Shown: positions 40,147 through 54,400, numbered from the stretch's first letter. The stretch: DNA of 64,000 bases from Polytrichum commune (GCA_950295325.1 OX485803.1:27528001-27592000); one strand, 5' to 3'. Notes: generated by a model not told the origin, from the letters alone. A program made the numbers and translations.

Positions 40147-41594
40147 GTTTGGGTCGGTCGACCCAAACCCCTCCGCTAGTGTGGGCGGGTTTCAGCCTGA
40201 CCCTGATCATCTGAGGAGTCCATCTTGCCCCTCAAGGTTTGGGTTGGTCGACCCAAACGTTTACTCTCATGAGGCAGTTACTAGGGTGGACACGGAGTCC
40301 ATCCTGCCCCTCAATGTTTGGGTCGGTCGACCCAAACCCACCCTCACATGGGGCAAGTACTAGGGTGCGCACGGAGCCCATGCTGCCCCTCAATGTTTGG
40401 GTCGGTCGACCCAAACCCACCCTCACATGGGGCAAGTACTAGGGTGCGCACGGAGCCCATGCTGCCCCTCAATGTTTGGGTCGGTCGACCCAAACCTATC
40501 CCCTCGTGAGGCAGGATATAGAGTGGACAAGGAGCCCATCCTGGCCCTCAAGGTTTGGGTCGGTCGACCCAAACCTATCCCCTCGTGAGGCAGGGTCTAG
40601 AGTGGACAAGGAGCCCATCCTGGCCCTCAAGGTTTGGGTCGGTCGACCCAAACCTATACCCTCATGAGGCAGGTACTAGGGTGGACACGGAGTCCATCTT
40701 GCCCCTCAAGGTTTGGGTCGGTCGACCCAAACCCACCCTCACATGGGGCAGGTACTAGGGTGGACACGGAGTCCATCTTGCCCCTCAAGGTTTGGGTCGG
40801 TCGACCCAAACCCACCCTCACATGGGGCAGGTACTAGGGTGCACACTGAGCCCATCCTGCCCCTCAATGTTTGGGTCGGTCGACCCAAACCTATACTCTC
40901 ATGAGGCAGGTACTAGGATGGACACGGAGTCCATCCTGCCCCTGAAGGTTTGGGTCGGTCGACCCAAACCTATACCCTCATGAGGTAGGTACTAGGGTGC
41001 ACACGGAGCCCATCCTGCCCCTGAAGGTTTGGGTCGGTCGACCCAAACCCACCTTCACATGAGGCAGGTACTAGGGTGCACACGGAGCCCATCCTGCCCC
41101 TGAAGGTTTGGGTCGGTCGACCCAAATCCACCTTCACATGAGGCAGGTACTAGGGTGCACACGGAGCCCATCCTGCCCCTGAAGGTTTGGGTCGGTCGAC
41201 CCAAACCCACCTTCACATGAGGCAGGTACTAGGGTGCACACGGAGCCCATCCTGCCCCTGAAGGTTTGGGTCGGTCGACCCAAACCCACCCCCACGTGAG
41301 GCAGGTAGTAGGGTGGACTTTGAGCCCTTCCTGCCCTATGAGGTTTGGGTCGGTCGACCCAAACCTTATCCCACAGTGGGCATGTACTAGGTTTGACCCA
41401 TCCCAGTGCCCTTACATAATTTGGGACGGTCTACCCAATCCATCCCCGCTGTGTGGGTGCTCTCTGTGATGAGCCTGAACCCATCTTGCGAAAACGTTTG
41501 GGTCGCTCGACCCAATTTATCCCCACTGTTTGGATGGAATCTGGATGACCATGATCCCATCGTGCCACAAGGTTTGGGTAGGTCGACCCAAACC
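40147..41594. repeat. Array of about 19 palindromes, 79-bp period, upstream of transposase copy 2
   Basis: The first 16 units are regular. Each has a GT-centred palindrome (GTTTGGGTCG, GT, CGACCCAAAC) followed by 'gaggcaggtactagggtg' and 'gagcccatcctgcccct' spacer sequence, 79 bp per unit. The last three near 41420-41594 are degenerate and their spacers resemble the 78-bp unit of copy 1 ('gtgggtgctctctgtgatga'). This suggests an old unit at the edge was overtaken by expansion of a new unit. Confidence 0.92.
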
Positions 41595-44500
41595 CAGACC
41601 CACCGTGTGGATGGGCTCTAAATGATAGTGTGTCCACTGGCCAACCCAAACCTTTACAGAGCCAATGGCATAGCAGTCATACGAACATGTATGAACACTG
41701 AGTATTTGCAATATTTTTTATATAAGATGGTTTTTGTATTATTCGATTGGAACCTACAATTTTTGTGGTTTCTTGATAAGGTTCAATGTTCATGTGTGTA
41801 GGCAGAATGAATGGGTTTAGTGAAATAGGGGATTGGTCATCTGAAGATATGGCCACTTCGCCATCTGCATCTGAGGATGAGATAGACATTGTCGGGGAGG
41901 ATACTTTGGCTGACAGTGCAGATGAAGATCATTTGGATATACCTTCGCCTTCCGTACCGCAATGTCCCATTGCTGAATGTACGGGACTCTCAAGGGCTTC
42001 ATGGGTGAATTTGGAGGTGGTACTTCTTAATGACAGTGGAGTTGCTGTGGCAGAGGGGATTTGTCGCAACACCCATCCACAAGATTGCATTGATGAAAAA
42101 TCGCTTGGCACCGAGGACGTTGGGGTTGTCATATTGGAGTCGTTCGTTCATTCCGAGGTGGATCCCACTCATAGGTTCTCCCTCCGGAGGTGGCCATTGA
42201 GGAATGTCACGATTGATGGAGTTAGTTTGTGTGAACATGAGCAACGACACTTGCAAATCGAAAAAGAGCAGCAATCAAACATGCGGCCACGCAAGGGTCA
42301 AAGAAAGTACGATACATTGGCACGTCCTGCTCCGTCTGCAACTGATTGTAAACGTCAAAGGTTGCTTGGGGAGGAGTCCATTAGAGAAGTTACCACAAAG
42401 GATTGTTGTGTGCATCGTTGTTGCCAATTGTTTCCCCGGGATAAATTGAAGGCCATCCGCGAAGAAATGTGGCTTGGTGATTTCCGTCTAAGATCCACCA
42501 AAAAACTTGATGTGCATAGGGCGATACATGTGAATGGGGCGGGTCGCAAGGTCATCACCATTGAGAGCATAGACGTGTGTTGCAAGGCATGGTACACCAT
42601 TCATGGTGTGTCGAAAGCGGACTTTTATAGACAAGCTGCTTATGCCAAGGAAGGCCGCCGGTCCCGTCACCATGGGAACGTGGGTTTAAAGAAACCTAGG
42701 GAAGCAACAAGGCAAGCAACGGCCACTCTAGCAACCATCATTGTCCCGCTTGCCGATGCAATGCCGCACAAAACACGCACACTCACAACTGGTGAAAAGG
42801 TTGTGGAGAAAGTTCTTCCCACAGGCACAAAATGGAAAGACATATTGTTGGATGTAAATGCAGTTGGCGAGAAGATTGGGTTGGAGCTAATTTCATCGTC
42901 AAAATTGAGTGCAATCAAGAAAGCAAACTTCAGCGAATACATTACAAAAAGACGAGGGGACAAATTTGCAAGGTACTCTAATTGCGAGAAGTTGAAGCGC
43001 CTTCAGGATGCACACACGATGGGTACCGAGTCGTTTGCGGTGCATCAATTGAACTATTTCAAGCACGTAAACATGCAAGAGGCACACCGTAATGATTACT
43101 ACACAAATAGAGCTTTGTCCATTTCCAGGCCCTTGGAAGTTCTTACGGTCATCCATGACAAAATGGACCATGCCAAGACAGCCTCCCCATGTTTTGCAAA
43201 ACGAATCAAGGCCACGGATGGATTTTTTAAGTTGCCTGTATCGGTTACAGGTGATCTTCGAAACAATGTTATGACATACCCTAAATATTGTTGTATTTTA
43301 TTCCGTGATGTACTTGAGAACATTGATTCATTCAAAACGATTTAGACATACATAGGTACTAATCACTTTGGATTGGCATTGTAAGAATGATTGCACATGG
43401 ACACGGTGATGTCAAGTTTGCCCATTATGCTCTTGATTTGTATCCAGCAGATTCAAACCACACGATAGGGTCATTTGCAAGGCTTTTGCGTGATTTAGAG
43501 AAACCGCCAGCCTATTCTTCAGGATTGTTATTTGAAAACACGGGTTCAACACCTTTATATGAAGCAGTGATGGATGGAAAAGATGTATGCTTGCATTCGT
43601 TGCCCGAACCACCCAGTGAACCGGTGATAGCCAAGAAGTTGCCCCCCACTTTGCGTGTCCAATTGGACAATTGTGCCAAGGACAATAAAAGTAGATATGT
43701 ATTTGCATATTGGTCGTTGTTGGTTGCGAAAGGCATTTTCAAGGAGGTTTTTGTGTCCTTCCTATTGGTAGGCCACACGCACGACGATATTGATGCATCA
43801 TTTGGACGGTGGAGCATGAAGTTGCGGGAGGAGGATTTTCCTACAATCCCGTTATTGATGAAGTCGTACATGGATTTGGAGAACGTTCCCGTCATCCCCT
43901 GTCGCAACCCTTGCTAGCCCCCTTAGCAATCTTGCCAATTTTCAATTCAAGCAAAGGTTACGAGCGCTAACCCTTCGCATACCGCCATGCTAATGGTTAG
44001 CTCCTCTTACCCCGGACCATATAGCTCATAGGAGGGAACCAACCCCCCTACTTTGCTATTTCGGGACTCACCCCTTAATCGGTAACCCATTCCTAGATGT
44101 GGACTTCCATTCATGGAAGTCCAATCCCATGTTGATCATCGCGTTGCCGAAGCAACACTACAACAACCCGAACCATACTAGGCAACTATGGCCTCACATT
44201 GGGCCAATGCCCATGGAGGCCGTGCCGTTCGGCCTCGGGTGGGTGAGGCCACACCACCTCACCCATATAAGCCTCTAGGACTCTACGCGGGGCCCCTACC
44301 CCACCGTCAACCAACCTCTTGTCTCTCTACCAAGAGTTGGGGCCAAGTGGACATTTTCCCTTAGCCGCTGGGCCTAGAAGCCCCCACAGCTTTAGACCAT
44401 CATAACTTCCTTGTATGATGTCTGATGTTAACACTTCACCACTCCATCTTCATCTACGCTTCACGTAGATGCCGATGCACTCCTCACTTGCCCCATTCGG

Positions 44501-44859
44501 GCAAGTCTTGAGGAAGTTATGCCTGTTTGAACCTTGGCAGTCCCGGGAATCACTCCCAGGCACTGCTGTACCAGGGCGCTGTCCCGGGACAGCGCCCCAC
44601 TCAAATGGCCATAACTCCTAGCTCACACCTCCGATTGAGGTGTTCTTGAGCATTCTAGAATCACCACGCCATGAGCTACGCATGGCTCATGGCCTTACCC
44701 TTGTGCCTCCTAGTCTCCGTGGGTGGGAGGCGTTCCCAACGCCCGGGGCCCTCACCCACACTAGGATCACTTGGGCCCTCTCACCAACGGCGCCACAAGT
44801 CCCGGGTGTCACTCCGGGGTCCCCCTTGTGCCCATGGTGTTTCGGGCACTCCTCATGGA

Positions 44860-45361
44860 TGTAAGGCCTCGTTAGAACGGGCTAAACACTTAAGAGGTTT
44901 TGGGTGTGGCCTTGAGCCACACCTCTTGAGTAGGGTTGAACCCGGTTGGGTTTCGGGACTAAGGCGGGAGGACTTAGTCGCGAAGGTGGGGTGACCCGTG
45001 CGCGAGGCACGAAGGTCTTGGCCGCGAGGCTAAGGGGTGAGTCTTTGAAGAGACTCGGAGCACATGCGGGGCATGTGGGAAATGCCCAACTCCCGGGGCC
45101 GTGGCAAGGGTCCGGGGTACTGAGGGATGACTATTAATAGCCCCAAAGGAGTGTTAGGAAACTAGTACGCAAGTACTTAGGATCGGGACTCGTTGGGACT
45201 AGTCGGGACTAGTCACAACGAGCCGGGACATGTCGGGATGAGTCGGGACTAGCCCGGGACTAGTCATGGCGAATCGGGACTCACGGGGCAAAGTGGTTTG
45301 CAGGTGGTGAGTTAGAAGCTTTGCGCGGGGCGCAAGGGACGTAACGTTGAGCGACGTTACA
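44860..45361 (+). repeat. T1 5' LTR
   Basis: 502 bp, starts TGTAAGGCCTCG and ends GACGTTACA. A TATTAATA box near 45132 may be the promoter. It contains a run of GGGACTAGTC-type words near 45190-45270. Confidence 0.92.
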
Positions 45362-45363
45362 TG

Positions 45364-45375
45364 TGGTATCAGAGC
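45364..45375 (+). other. T1 primer-binding site (initiator Met tRNA)
   Basis: TGGTATCAGAGC, two bases after the 5' LTR, is the standard initiator methionine tRNA complement used by plant retrotransposons. Confidence 0.9.
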
Positions 45376-45437
45376 TGATTCAAGCTCGGGATTGCATTTT
45401 GGAGCCTAAGTGCCGAGTTGGAGCCTAAGGGGGAGTT

Positions 45438-48400
45438 TTGGAAACTTCGAAAATGGCGGCCAACAAGCGGACTAAGAGGGGCGAGGTCGAAGTGCAACGA
45501 GAGGGCGATCAAGGTGAGTCCGCACCGGGAGTTGAGATGTTAACCCAAGGTGTGGACGACGGCGGGCCGAGCAGGAAGCCTCGGGCAACCCGCAAGAAGA
45601 AAGGTCTCGAAGGAGACAAGACGGCGAGTTTGATTCGGGATGAATTTAACTTAGAGCCGATAGACTTGGACCCGAATCCGGGAGCGGATGAGGTCAACCA
45701 AGGCATTGGTGATTCGGGGCCACCTAACGAACCGCCTCCGAGAGGTGATGAGGTGGATTATGAACCCGAACCCGAAGAGTCCGCAAGTGACTCGGATCGG
45801 AAGAATCCGAGGCGGAGCGAGACTAAGATGGCTCGGGTTGAAACCGAGCTAAAGGAAATGAGGGACATGATGAACCTAGTTGTGCTTCAACTTGCGAAGG
45901 CAACTAGCGCTTCATCGGGAGGCACTAGTCCCGGCCTCTATATGAAAAACGTGCCCAAACCGCCGCTTTGGGACACGAGAGACAAACGCAATATAGAAGC
46001 GTTTCTCACCGAGTATGAGGCCTATTGTGAGGCCGCGGGTTACATTGGTGACGCCGTTCGGGTGAGAAGTTTCGGTTCCTTCTTGAAGGAAGGCGCGTCA
46101 ACGACCTTCGCTAGTTGGCGGAGCTCGCAAGGTGATGACCTTGGGTGGGACGCGCTAAGGACTTGGGCAATCCGGGTGTGGCGAAAGCCGCATCAGCACT
46201 TGCTGGATGTCACCGCGCTGGGCGCGATGAGGTGGCGAAGCGAGCAAAACCTTTCCCGTTACGCCGAGGAGTACAAGGCGAGATTCTTGCAATTGGATTG
46301 CGAGAAGAATCCGGGCTTAGGAATGATGGGATCATTCCTAGCGAGTTTGGATGAAAACATCCGCCGAAAGGTGTGGGAACGGGAGCGGCTCCCGACTACG
46401 ATGTTAGAGCTACTTGATGTAGTAATCCGACTCGGCGACGCGCGAGAGGTTAGCCGCCCCGAAACGACGAACGGCAAGCGCCCGTTCGAGAAGAGTTTCG
46501 GGGGCGGAAAGTCTAAGTTCCCGAAACGAAAATACGAGCCGCGAGATGACGGCGAGGGGGGGTCGAGCGGGAAGCCGACTACTCCGAAGGGGTTCGTTAA
46601 GCGGGCGAAACGAATCGACCCGAAAGATGCGTCCAAGAAAGGACTTTGCTTTAAGTGCGGGAAGCCCGGCCACATGGCGAGAGATTGCCGCGAGAACGGG
46701 GGCGGAAAGGTAGAATTGAATTCTACCACGATCGAGCCACCCAGGCAAGCCGAGTGGCCGCCCGCTAATTCAATCAATGAACACGTATTCAAACGGGGGC
46801 ACCGGGTGCTAGAAAGTTTGAATCGGAGGTTGCTAATCGCCGAAGGCGGTTTTGAGGCAACGTTGTCGATTGCTAGTCTGAATAAGAAAGGTCTTATTTA
46901 CTTGAAAAGTCAAGTTAGCGGTACTAACATCTCGATGTTGATTGACACAGGAGCATCGAATTCCTTCATGACCGCGGAGTGCGCGGCGAGGTTGAAACTG
47001 GAAGTGGCGACAACGTCCTTGCCGGTGCGGATCAACTTCGCGCAAGGGTCTTGTCTAGCGGGGCAAGTTGCTAGAGGCGTGAAATTCAAAGCGGGCGACG
47101 CGAAGTTCGAGGAGGACTTCACGATTTGCAACTTAGAAGGCGTAGACGTAGTTCTAGGAAATACCTTCCTTCATTACTACGGCGTGGAAGTTAGGCAAAG
47201 GCCTAGCCTTCACGTCGTGATGGTCGGTTCGGATTGCAAACCGAAGCCGTTACCGTTTAGTAGACTAGCCGGGCTAGGTGGGTTAGGTATAAACCTAGTT
47301 ACTAAAGAAGCCCTCTTTGAAGAGCAGTTTGTATTGATTTTGACCGAGAAGTTTCTCGAAAATAATACTAAGGAAAAAACCCCGCTTGTCTATCCTGCTA
47401 GCATTTCTTGTGTGCTTGACGAGTTTCAAGATGTCTTAACGAACGAACTCCCGGAGGACTTGCCTCCAGTTCGGGAGGTCGATCATAAGATCGAGTTAGT
47501 GCCCGGGGCGGAGCCGCAGAATAAAGCTCCGTACCGGCTCAACCAAAGTGAGTTGGTTGAGCTTAAGCGGCAACTAACGGAGCTGCTTGCTCGGGGCTAC
47601 GTGCGGCCGAGCAAGTCGCCGTTCGGCGCGCCCGTACTTTTTGTAAGTAAAAAGGCCGGTCAAATGCGAATGTGCATTGACTACCGTGCCCTTAACCGAG
47701 TGACGGTTAAGAATAACTACCCCTTACCGCGAGTCGACGACTTGCTAGATAGGTTAGCCGGAGCGAAGTGTTTCAGTCGGGTTGACTTGAAATCGGGCTA
47801 CTATCAGATTCGGGTAGCGGCACAAGATGTACACAAAACGGCGATGAGAACTCGGTACGGGTCGTACGAGTTTCTCGTGATGCCGTTCGGATTGTGTAAT
47901 GCGCCGGCAACGTTCATGTCGATCATGAACGGCATTTTCCATGACGAAATGGATGAATGCGTGGTCGTCTATATTGACGACATTCTGATCTACTCGCGAA
48001 GTGAGGTAGAGCACGCGCGCGACCTTCGGAAGGTCTTAGAAAAACTTAGAGCGAACAAGCTCTACGTTAACGCGGAGAAAAGCGAGTTCGCGCTAAAGGA
48101 GTTAGACTTCTTGGGTCACGTTTTGGGCGGAGAGGGAATCCGCCCGGACCCGAAGAAGATTCAGGCCATCCGGGAGTGGGAGACTCCGCGGACGCAAAAG
48201 GGAGTGAGGTCCTTTTTAGGCTTGGCTAACTATTATCGAAAGTTCATTAAGAACTTTTCGAGAGTAGCGTCGCCACTTTCAAACCTGTTAGGTAAGGAGG
48301 GGCAGCCCCTCAAGTGGGACGAAGCGTGCGCGAATGCTTTTGACGAACTCAAAATGTTGTTGTCGACTGCGGGGGTGTTGAAATACCCCGAGTTCGATAA

Positions 48401-51400
48401 GGAGTTCGAAGTGCATACCGATGCGAGTGGATTCGCAATCGGGGGCGTCTTGATGCAAGACGGCCACCCCGTGGCGTACGAGAGCCGCAAGTTGACCGGG
48501 AGTCAACTTCGGTGGCCAACTCATGAAAAAGAGTTGTACGCAATAGTGCACTGCCTCAAGAGTTGGCGTCACTATGTTGGCGGTCGGAAAACGAAGGTTT
48601 TCACGGACAACATCTCGCTAAAGTATTTGGACTCGAAGGCACAGGCCACTCCGAAGGAGTTGCGGTGGTATGACACCATCATTTCGATGGATGTCGAGTT
48701 GATCCACAAGCCGGGGCGAGATAATCTAGTGCCGGACGCACTTAGCCGCCGCGAGGAGTTGCTAACTTCTCGATTGCTAATGCTAGCGGAAGAGGACGTC
48801 GACGAAGTCGAACGGGAATTCCGAGATGATATCAGGGAAGCGATGAAACATGACGAAGACGCCGTGACGAACAACAAGTTCTTCGATGCTAAAGGCACGA
48901 GTAAGAACATGCCGGGAGGCCGGCGGATGCGAAATCTGAAGCGAAAGAATGGGCTTCACTATTTCAAGCAAACTAGGTTGTACGTCCCGGACGGCGAGCT
49001 TCGGAAGCGCTTGCTTCACGAGTTTCACGACACGCCGCTAGCGGGGCATAAGGGAGTTCGCGCCACGATGGCCGAACTCCAGAAACGGTACTTTTGGCCG
49101 TGTATGGGCGCCGACGTTGAAGAATACGTCAAAGCGTGCGTCAAGTGTCAAATGACAAAACATAGCACTCAACCCAAAATCGGGAAGTTGAGGCCCTTAC
49201 CTATTCCTAAACAAAACTTTTACTCGATCTCGATGGATTTCATGACGGGTATCCCGAAGGTAGCGGGAGACGACGCGATAATGGTTATCGTTTGTCGCCT
49301 AAGTAAGTGGTCGGCGTTCGTGCCTTGCCCGAAGCAAGCCACGGCCGAAGAGGTAGCGCAATTGTTCTTAGACAATTGGGTTAGGTTTAGAGGGTTCCCG
49401 TGGGATATAGTTAGCGATCGGGTATTAGTGTTCCAAACGCAGTTTTGGCAACACGTAATGCGACGCACCGGAGTGAGATTGTCGATGACGACGGCGTGGC
49501 ACCCGCAAGGCGATGGCCAAACCGAAAGGATCAATTCTATCCTCAATATGTATATGAGTGTCGCAACCCTTGCTAAGCCCCCTTGACAATCTTGCCAATT
49601 TTCAATTCTAGCAAAGGTTACGAGCGCTAACCATTCGCATTCCGCCATGCTAATGGTTAGCTCCTCTTACCCCGGACCAATAGTTCATAGGAGGGAACCA
49701 ACCCTCCTACTTTGCTTTCGGGACTCACCCCTTAATCGGTAACCCATTTCCCCAATGTGGACTTCCATCCATGGAAGTCCAATCCTATGTTGATCATCGC
49801 GTTGCCGGAGCAACACTACAACAACCCGAACCATACTAGGCAACTATGGCCTCACAATAGGCCAAAGCCCATGGAGGCCTTGCCGTTCGGCCTCGGGTGG
49901 GTGAGGCCACACCACCTCACCCATATAAGCCTCTAGGACTCTACGCGGGGCCCCTACCCCACCGTCAACCAACCTCTTGTCTCTCCACCAAGAGTTGGGG
50001 CCAAGTGGACACTTTCCTTTAGCCGCTGGGCCTAGAAGCCCCCAGCAGCTTCAGACCATCATAACTTCCTTGTATGATGTCTGATCATAACATCCAACCA
50101 CTCCATCGTCGTCTACGCTTCACGTAGATGCCGATGGACTCCTCACTTGCCCCATTCAGGCAAGTATTGATGAAGTTATGCCTGTTTGAACCTTGGCAGT
50201 CCCGGGAATCACTCCCAGGCACTGCTGTACCAGGGCGCTGTCCCGGGACAGCGCCCCACTCAAATGGCCATAACTCCTAGCTCACACCTCCGATTGAGGT
50301 GTTCTTGAGCATTCTAGAATCACCACGCCATGAGCTACGCATAACTCATGGCCTTACCCTTGTGCCTCCTAATCTTCGTGGGTGGGAGTCGTTCCCAACG
50401 CCCGGGACCCTCACCCACACTAGGATCACTTGGGCCCTCTCACCAACGGCGCCACAAGTCCCGGGTGTCACTCCGGGGTCCCCCTTGTGCCCATGGTGTT
50501 TTGGGCACTCCTCATGGAGAGGTGCGCGACACTCACCCCCACCAAACGGAGTCGATGCCCTCATCGACTATACTCGTAGTCGGCACACCAATTCTCAAGT
50601 TGCCATCCTCTATGGTGCCGCATTGTGTTTACCTTAGGGCGCGACCCCCACAATGCATCTTCAAATTTGGCATAGTCCCAAAGGTGTCGTTCCTAGGTGG
50701 TCCGTTAGCGACCTTGGATCTTTCATCCAAGGACCTAACCTATACTAGACCCACCTACTTTGGGACTCACTTGGGTTGCCCCTCCTTTGGGGCCTCCCCC
50801 GTTAGGCTCCACTAGCCTAACGTGACACATCTAGGCGAGACCTCAACGCTTCCACTAAGTTGTCTCGGTTGCAACTCCGAGATGGCTTTCCATTGTTAAG
50901 CCATGCCTCGATCGCACGGGGGTGATGCCAAGTCCCGCCCGACTCGGTTCCCACTTTGCTCTTTCGAGACATGGGTTCATGACTCCCATGCGCCAACTCT
51001 CGTTAGCTCGCGGGTAGCACTTTTATGAGCACGCGCCATCACCTTGTCCCCGCCCGGACAAGCCCACAACTAAGAAGTTTCTTGGTTTTATCCAAGGCCC
51101 CTCCAAGCCATGGCCCCCAATTACTCGGCTTACCCAACCTAGTTTGGCATATCTATTCCCCCTCTTCCATTAACCAAGCACAAGTACAAGACTAGGACCT
51201 CATCTCATACTTTTCTCTTTGCACCACTAAAGTTTGGACTTTATTCCCTCAAGCCAAAGAACAAGTTCATGTTGTGGAGTAATTAGCCTCGAAGCTAAGT
51301 GTGCTACTAGCGTCTCTCCCCCACTAAAGGAGATTGATGTCCTCATCAATGCCTACGCTTCATTTTATTGGAATCCTTAGCCTTAGTTTCTTCAAAGTGC

Positions 51401-54400
51401 TTCACCAATTCATTGGTGGTCACCATGTCTCTTGCCGCCACCCAAGCGGTTTCTTTCTCATGGTATCCTCACCATTTCACCAAGTACTCCTTTGTACATT
51501 TTCTTTTCTTTTCACTTGGGCTTCCTACACTTGAGGATGCCCTCCTACCTCATGTTCCAAATGACGTCCACAAGGTCGGGAGGTGGCCTAATCACTTGCT
51601 TGTGATCGGGCCACAAGGTGTCGTCCTTAAATGACTTAAGGAATGAGACATGAAATATGGGATGCACTTTGATCTCGGGCGGTAATTCCAACTTATACAT
51701 GTCCTTGAACATTTGTTCCACAACGGGAAGCGGAGTTGCAATTTTGGAGATGAACTTTGGAGTGAGGCCTTTCGGGTAAGTGAAGTTGTTCACATTCAAC
51801 AACACCTTTTGGCCCACCTCATTCTCCACTTTGCGTCTTCCGGCATTGACTTGCACTTCGTACCACCTTCGGGCTTTCTCCACCAACAACTTGGTCATCT
51901 CCAAGACTTGTTTTTTGCTCCTTGGCCAAGTCCTCACCATCTAGTGTTGAATGTGCCCCCTCGAGAGCTAGGTTAATAGGTTGGAGCGCATCCACTCCAT
52001 AAGCCACCATCAAAGACCACCCCTTGGTAGCCAAGTGCGTGGCTACATTGCAATTACACTCCGCTCGACCCACATAGTCCGCCCAATCTCCTTGGTCCGC
52101 CCCCACCAAGTTCCTCAAGTATTGCTTCAAGACTCCATTCACATGCTCCGCTTCCCCATCCATTTGGGAATGCAAGGTCGTGCTAAACCTAAGTTTCATT
52201 CCGACCTCCTTAGAGAAATGCATTGAAAATGCACTTGTGAACTTTGGATCTTGATCCCACACAATCACTCTTGGCAACCCGTGGTGCCTCAACCATCCTT
52301 TGAGAAAAGGCTATGCGGTCTCCAACGCGGTGGCGGTTCCCACAATCGGCACCATGTGTGCCAACTTGGCAAACCGCTCTACCATCAACAAGATGGCATC
52401 ATACCCATGTGACTCCGGCAAACTTGTGATCAAGTCCATGCACATACTATGCCATGGCCCCGACGGGATAGGCAACGGTTGCAAGAAGCCGCCTTACTTT
52501 TGGTACGAGGCTCGGTTCACTTGGCACTTCATCCAAGCCTTCACAAAGTGGGCTATATCCTTCTTTATGCACCGCCAATGGTACCCCCATGACACCATTC
52601 TATGGCGGTTTTTTCTTTCTCCTCTATGGCCGGCAATAGGACTATCACATTCTTCCTTCAAAACCGATAGCCTCAACTTGCCTTGTGGCACATACACCCG
52701 ACTTTGTTTACACTTGAACAATCCGTCCACCAACTTAACCTCTTTGAGCACCTTGCTCTTGCGAAGCTCACCTAAAAGCATTTGTGCTTTGGGGTAGTTA
52801 ATTTACCCCTCCCGTATCTTGCATCACAAGTTTCCTTCGCCGGCACACATTAGCCACAAGGTTTGGATGGTTCTCATTGCTTGGAACTCTTCCCGTCTAC
52901 TTAGCGCATCCGGCACCACATTTCCACGGTCCGGTTTGTGGATTAAATCCACCTTCATAAGCGCCAAGCTATCATGCCAACGCAATGACTTGGCGGTCAC
53001 TTGCGCTTGTATGTCAAAATAATTTTAGGACACATTGTCCTTGTAGACCTTTACTTTGTGCGACCCCAACTAGTGTCGCCACATCTTCAAGCAATGCACT
53101 ACCGCAAAGAAATTCTTTGTCATGAGTTGGTTGTCTTCTTTGACAACCATCGAGCTTTATGCTCCCATATGCAATGGCCATCCATCTTACATCAACAATC
53201 CGCCATTAGCAAAGTCGCTCACCCCCGTATGCACCTCAAAAGGTTTGTCAAGCTCCGCGAACTTGAGCACGGGTGTCTAAGAACACTTGCTCTCAAGCTC
53301 CCCAAAGAGTTGGTGGCAAGGTTCATCCCACTCTTGGGATAGCCATTTCTTCCACAAGTCGGATAAGGTCGGATAACCATCAAGCTTAACGCTCTCATAT
53401 GCAATGGCCATCCATCTTACATTGACCATCCGCCAATGGCAAAGTCACTCGTCCCCCGTATGCACCTCAAAAGGTTTTTCAAGCTCCGCGAACTTGAACA
53501 CGGGTGGTAAAGAGGAACTTGGTCTTAAGCCCCTCAAAGACTTGGTGGCAAGGCTCATCCCACTCTTGGGATAGCCATCTCTTGCACAAGTTGGACAAGC
53601 TTCTACAACCATGGAGCTTAATGCTCCTATAAGCAATGGTCATCCATCTTGGATCAACATCCGCCAATGGTAAAATCCTTCGCCTTCATGTGCACCTCAA
53701 CATGCTCATGAAAACCCAGAAACGTAACCACATGTTGTGAAGAGAACTTATTCTTGAGCTCCCCAAAGGCTTGGTGGCAAGGCTCATCCCACTCTTGGGA
53801 TAGCCATTTTTTCCAACATGTTGACTAAGGTTCTAGCAACCTTAGAAAAACCATGAATGAAGTGGTGGTAGTAGTTGTCTAGGCCAACAAATGACCTAAG
53901 CCCTTTTCTTGAATCAAGGGCCAATTCTCTTCTTGGATTGCCTTGACATTCTTCATGTTCGTCCACCAACTTCCTTTGTCACCACATACCTCAAGAACTC
54001 AATCTCTCGTTGAGCAAAGTTATTTTTCACTTCTTGGCGGTAACTTTTTGGGCAACACATTGGTGAATACATCCTTGTATCTCACCAACATCCCACCAAT
54101 GTGGTTTGGAGGAGGCCCATCTTTCCTAGCCTCCCCATACATTCCTTGGAGTTGCTCCAATTGAACCACGACCATTATGTTTTCTATTTTTCATTTGGTC
54201 CATTAAGACCAAATTCAACTTGGGTCCTCCTACCATAGGAGTCCTTGTCAATTTGAACTTCAATTCTTTGCCATTATGACACATCATAATGCACCGCAAG
54301 CTCACCGGCTTGCACCTCACATCTATCATGTGAGTTTCAAAGTAGGCGGCCTTCACAATGACATGCATTTCATCTATTTCACATGGTGTGAAATTTTGAC

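Noticed and set aside
40232-41469. Many 60-70 codon frames across the second array
   Set aside because: The same LGRSTQT and VWVGRPK words recur from the 79-bp repeat; not genes.
50299-50637. Frames repeated at 44640, 50299 and 56372 ([13 protein letters not shown]...)
   Set aside because: They lie inside the three copies of the 973-bp LTR and have no conserved protein features.
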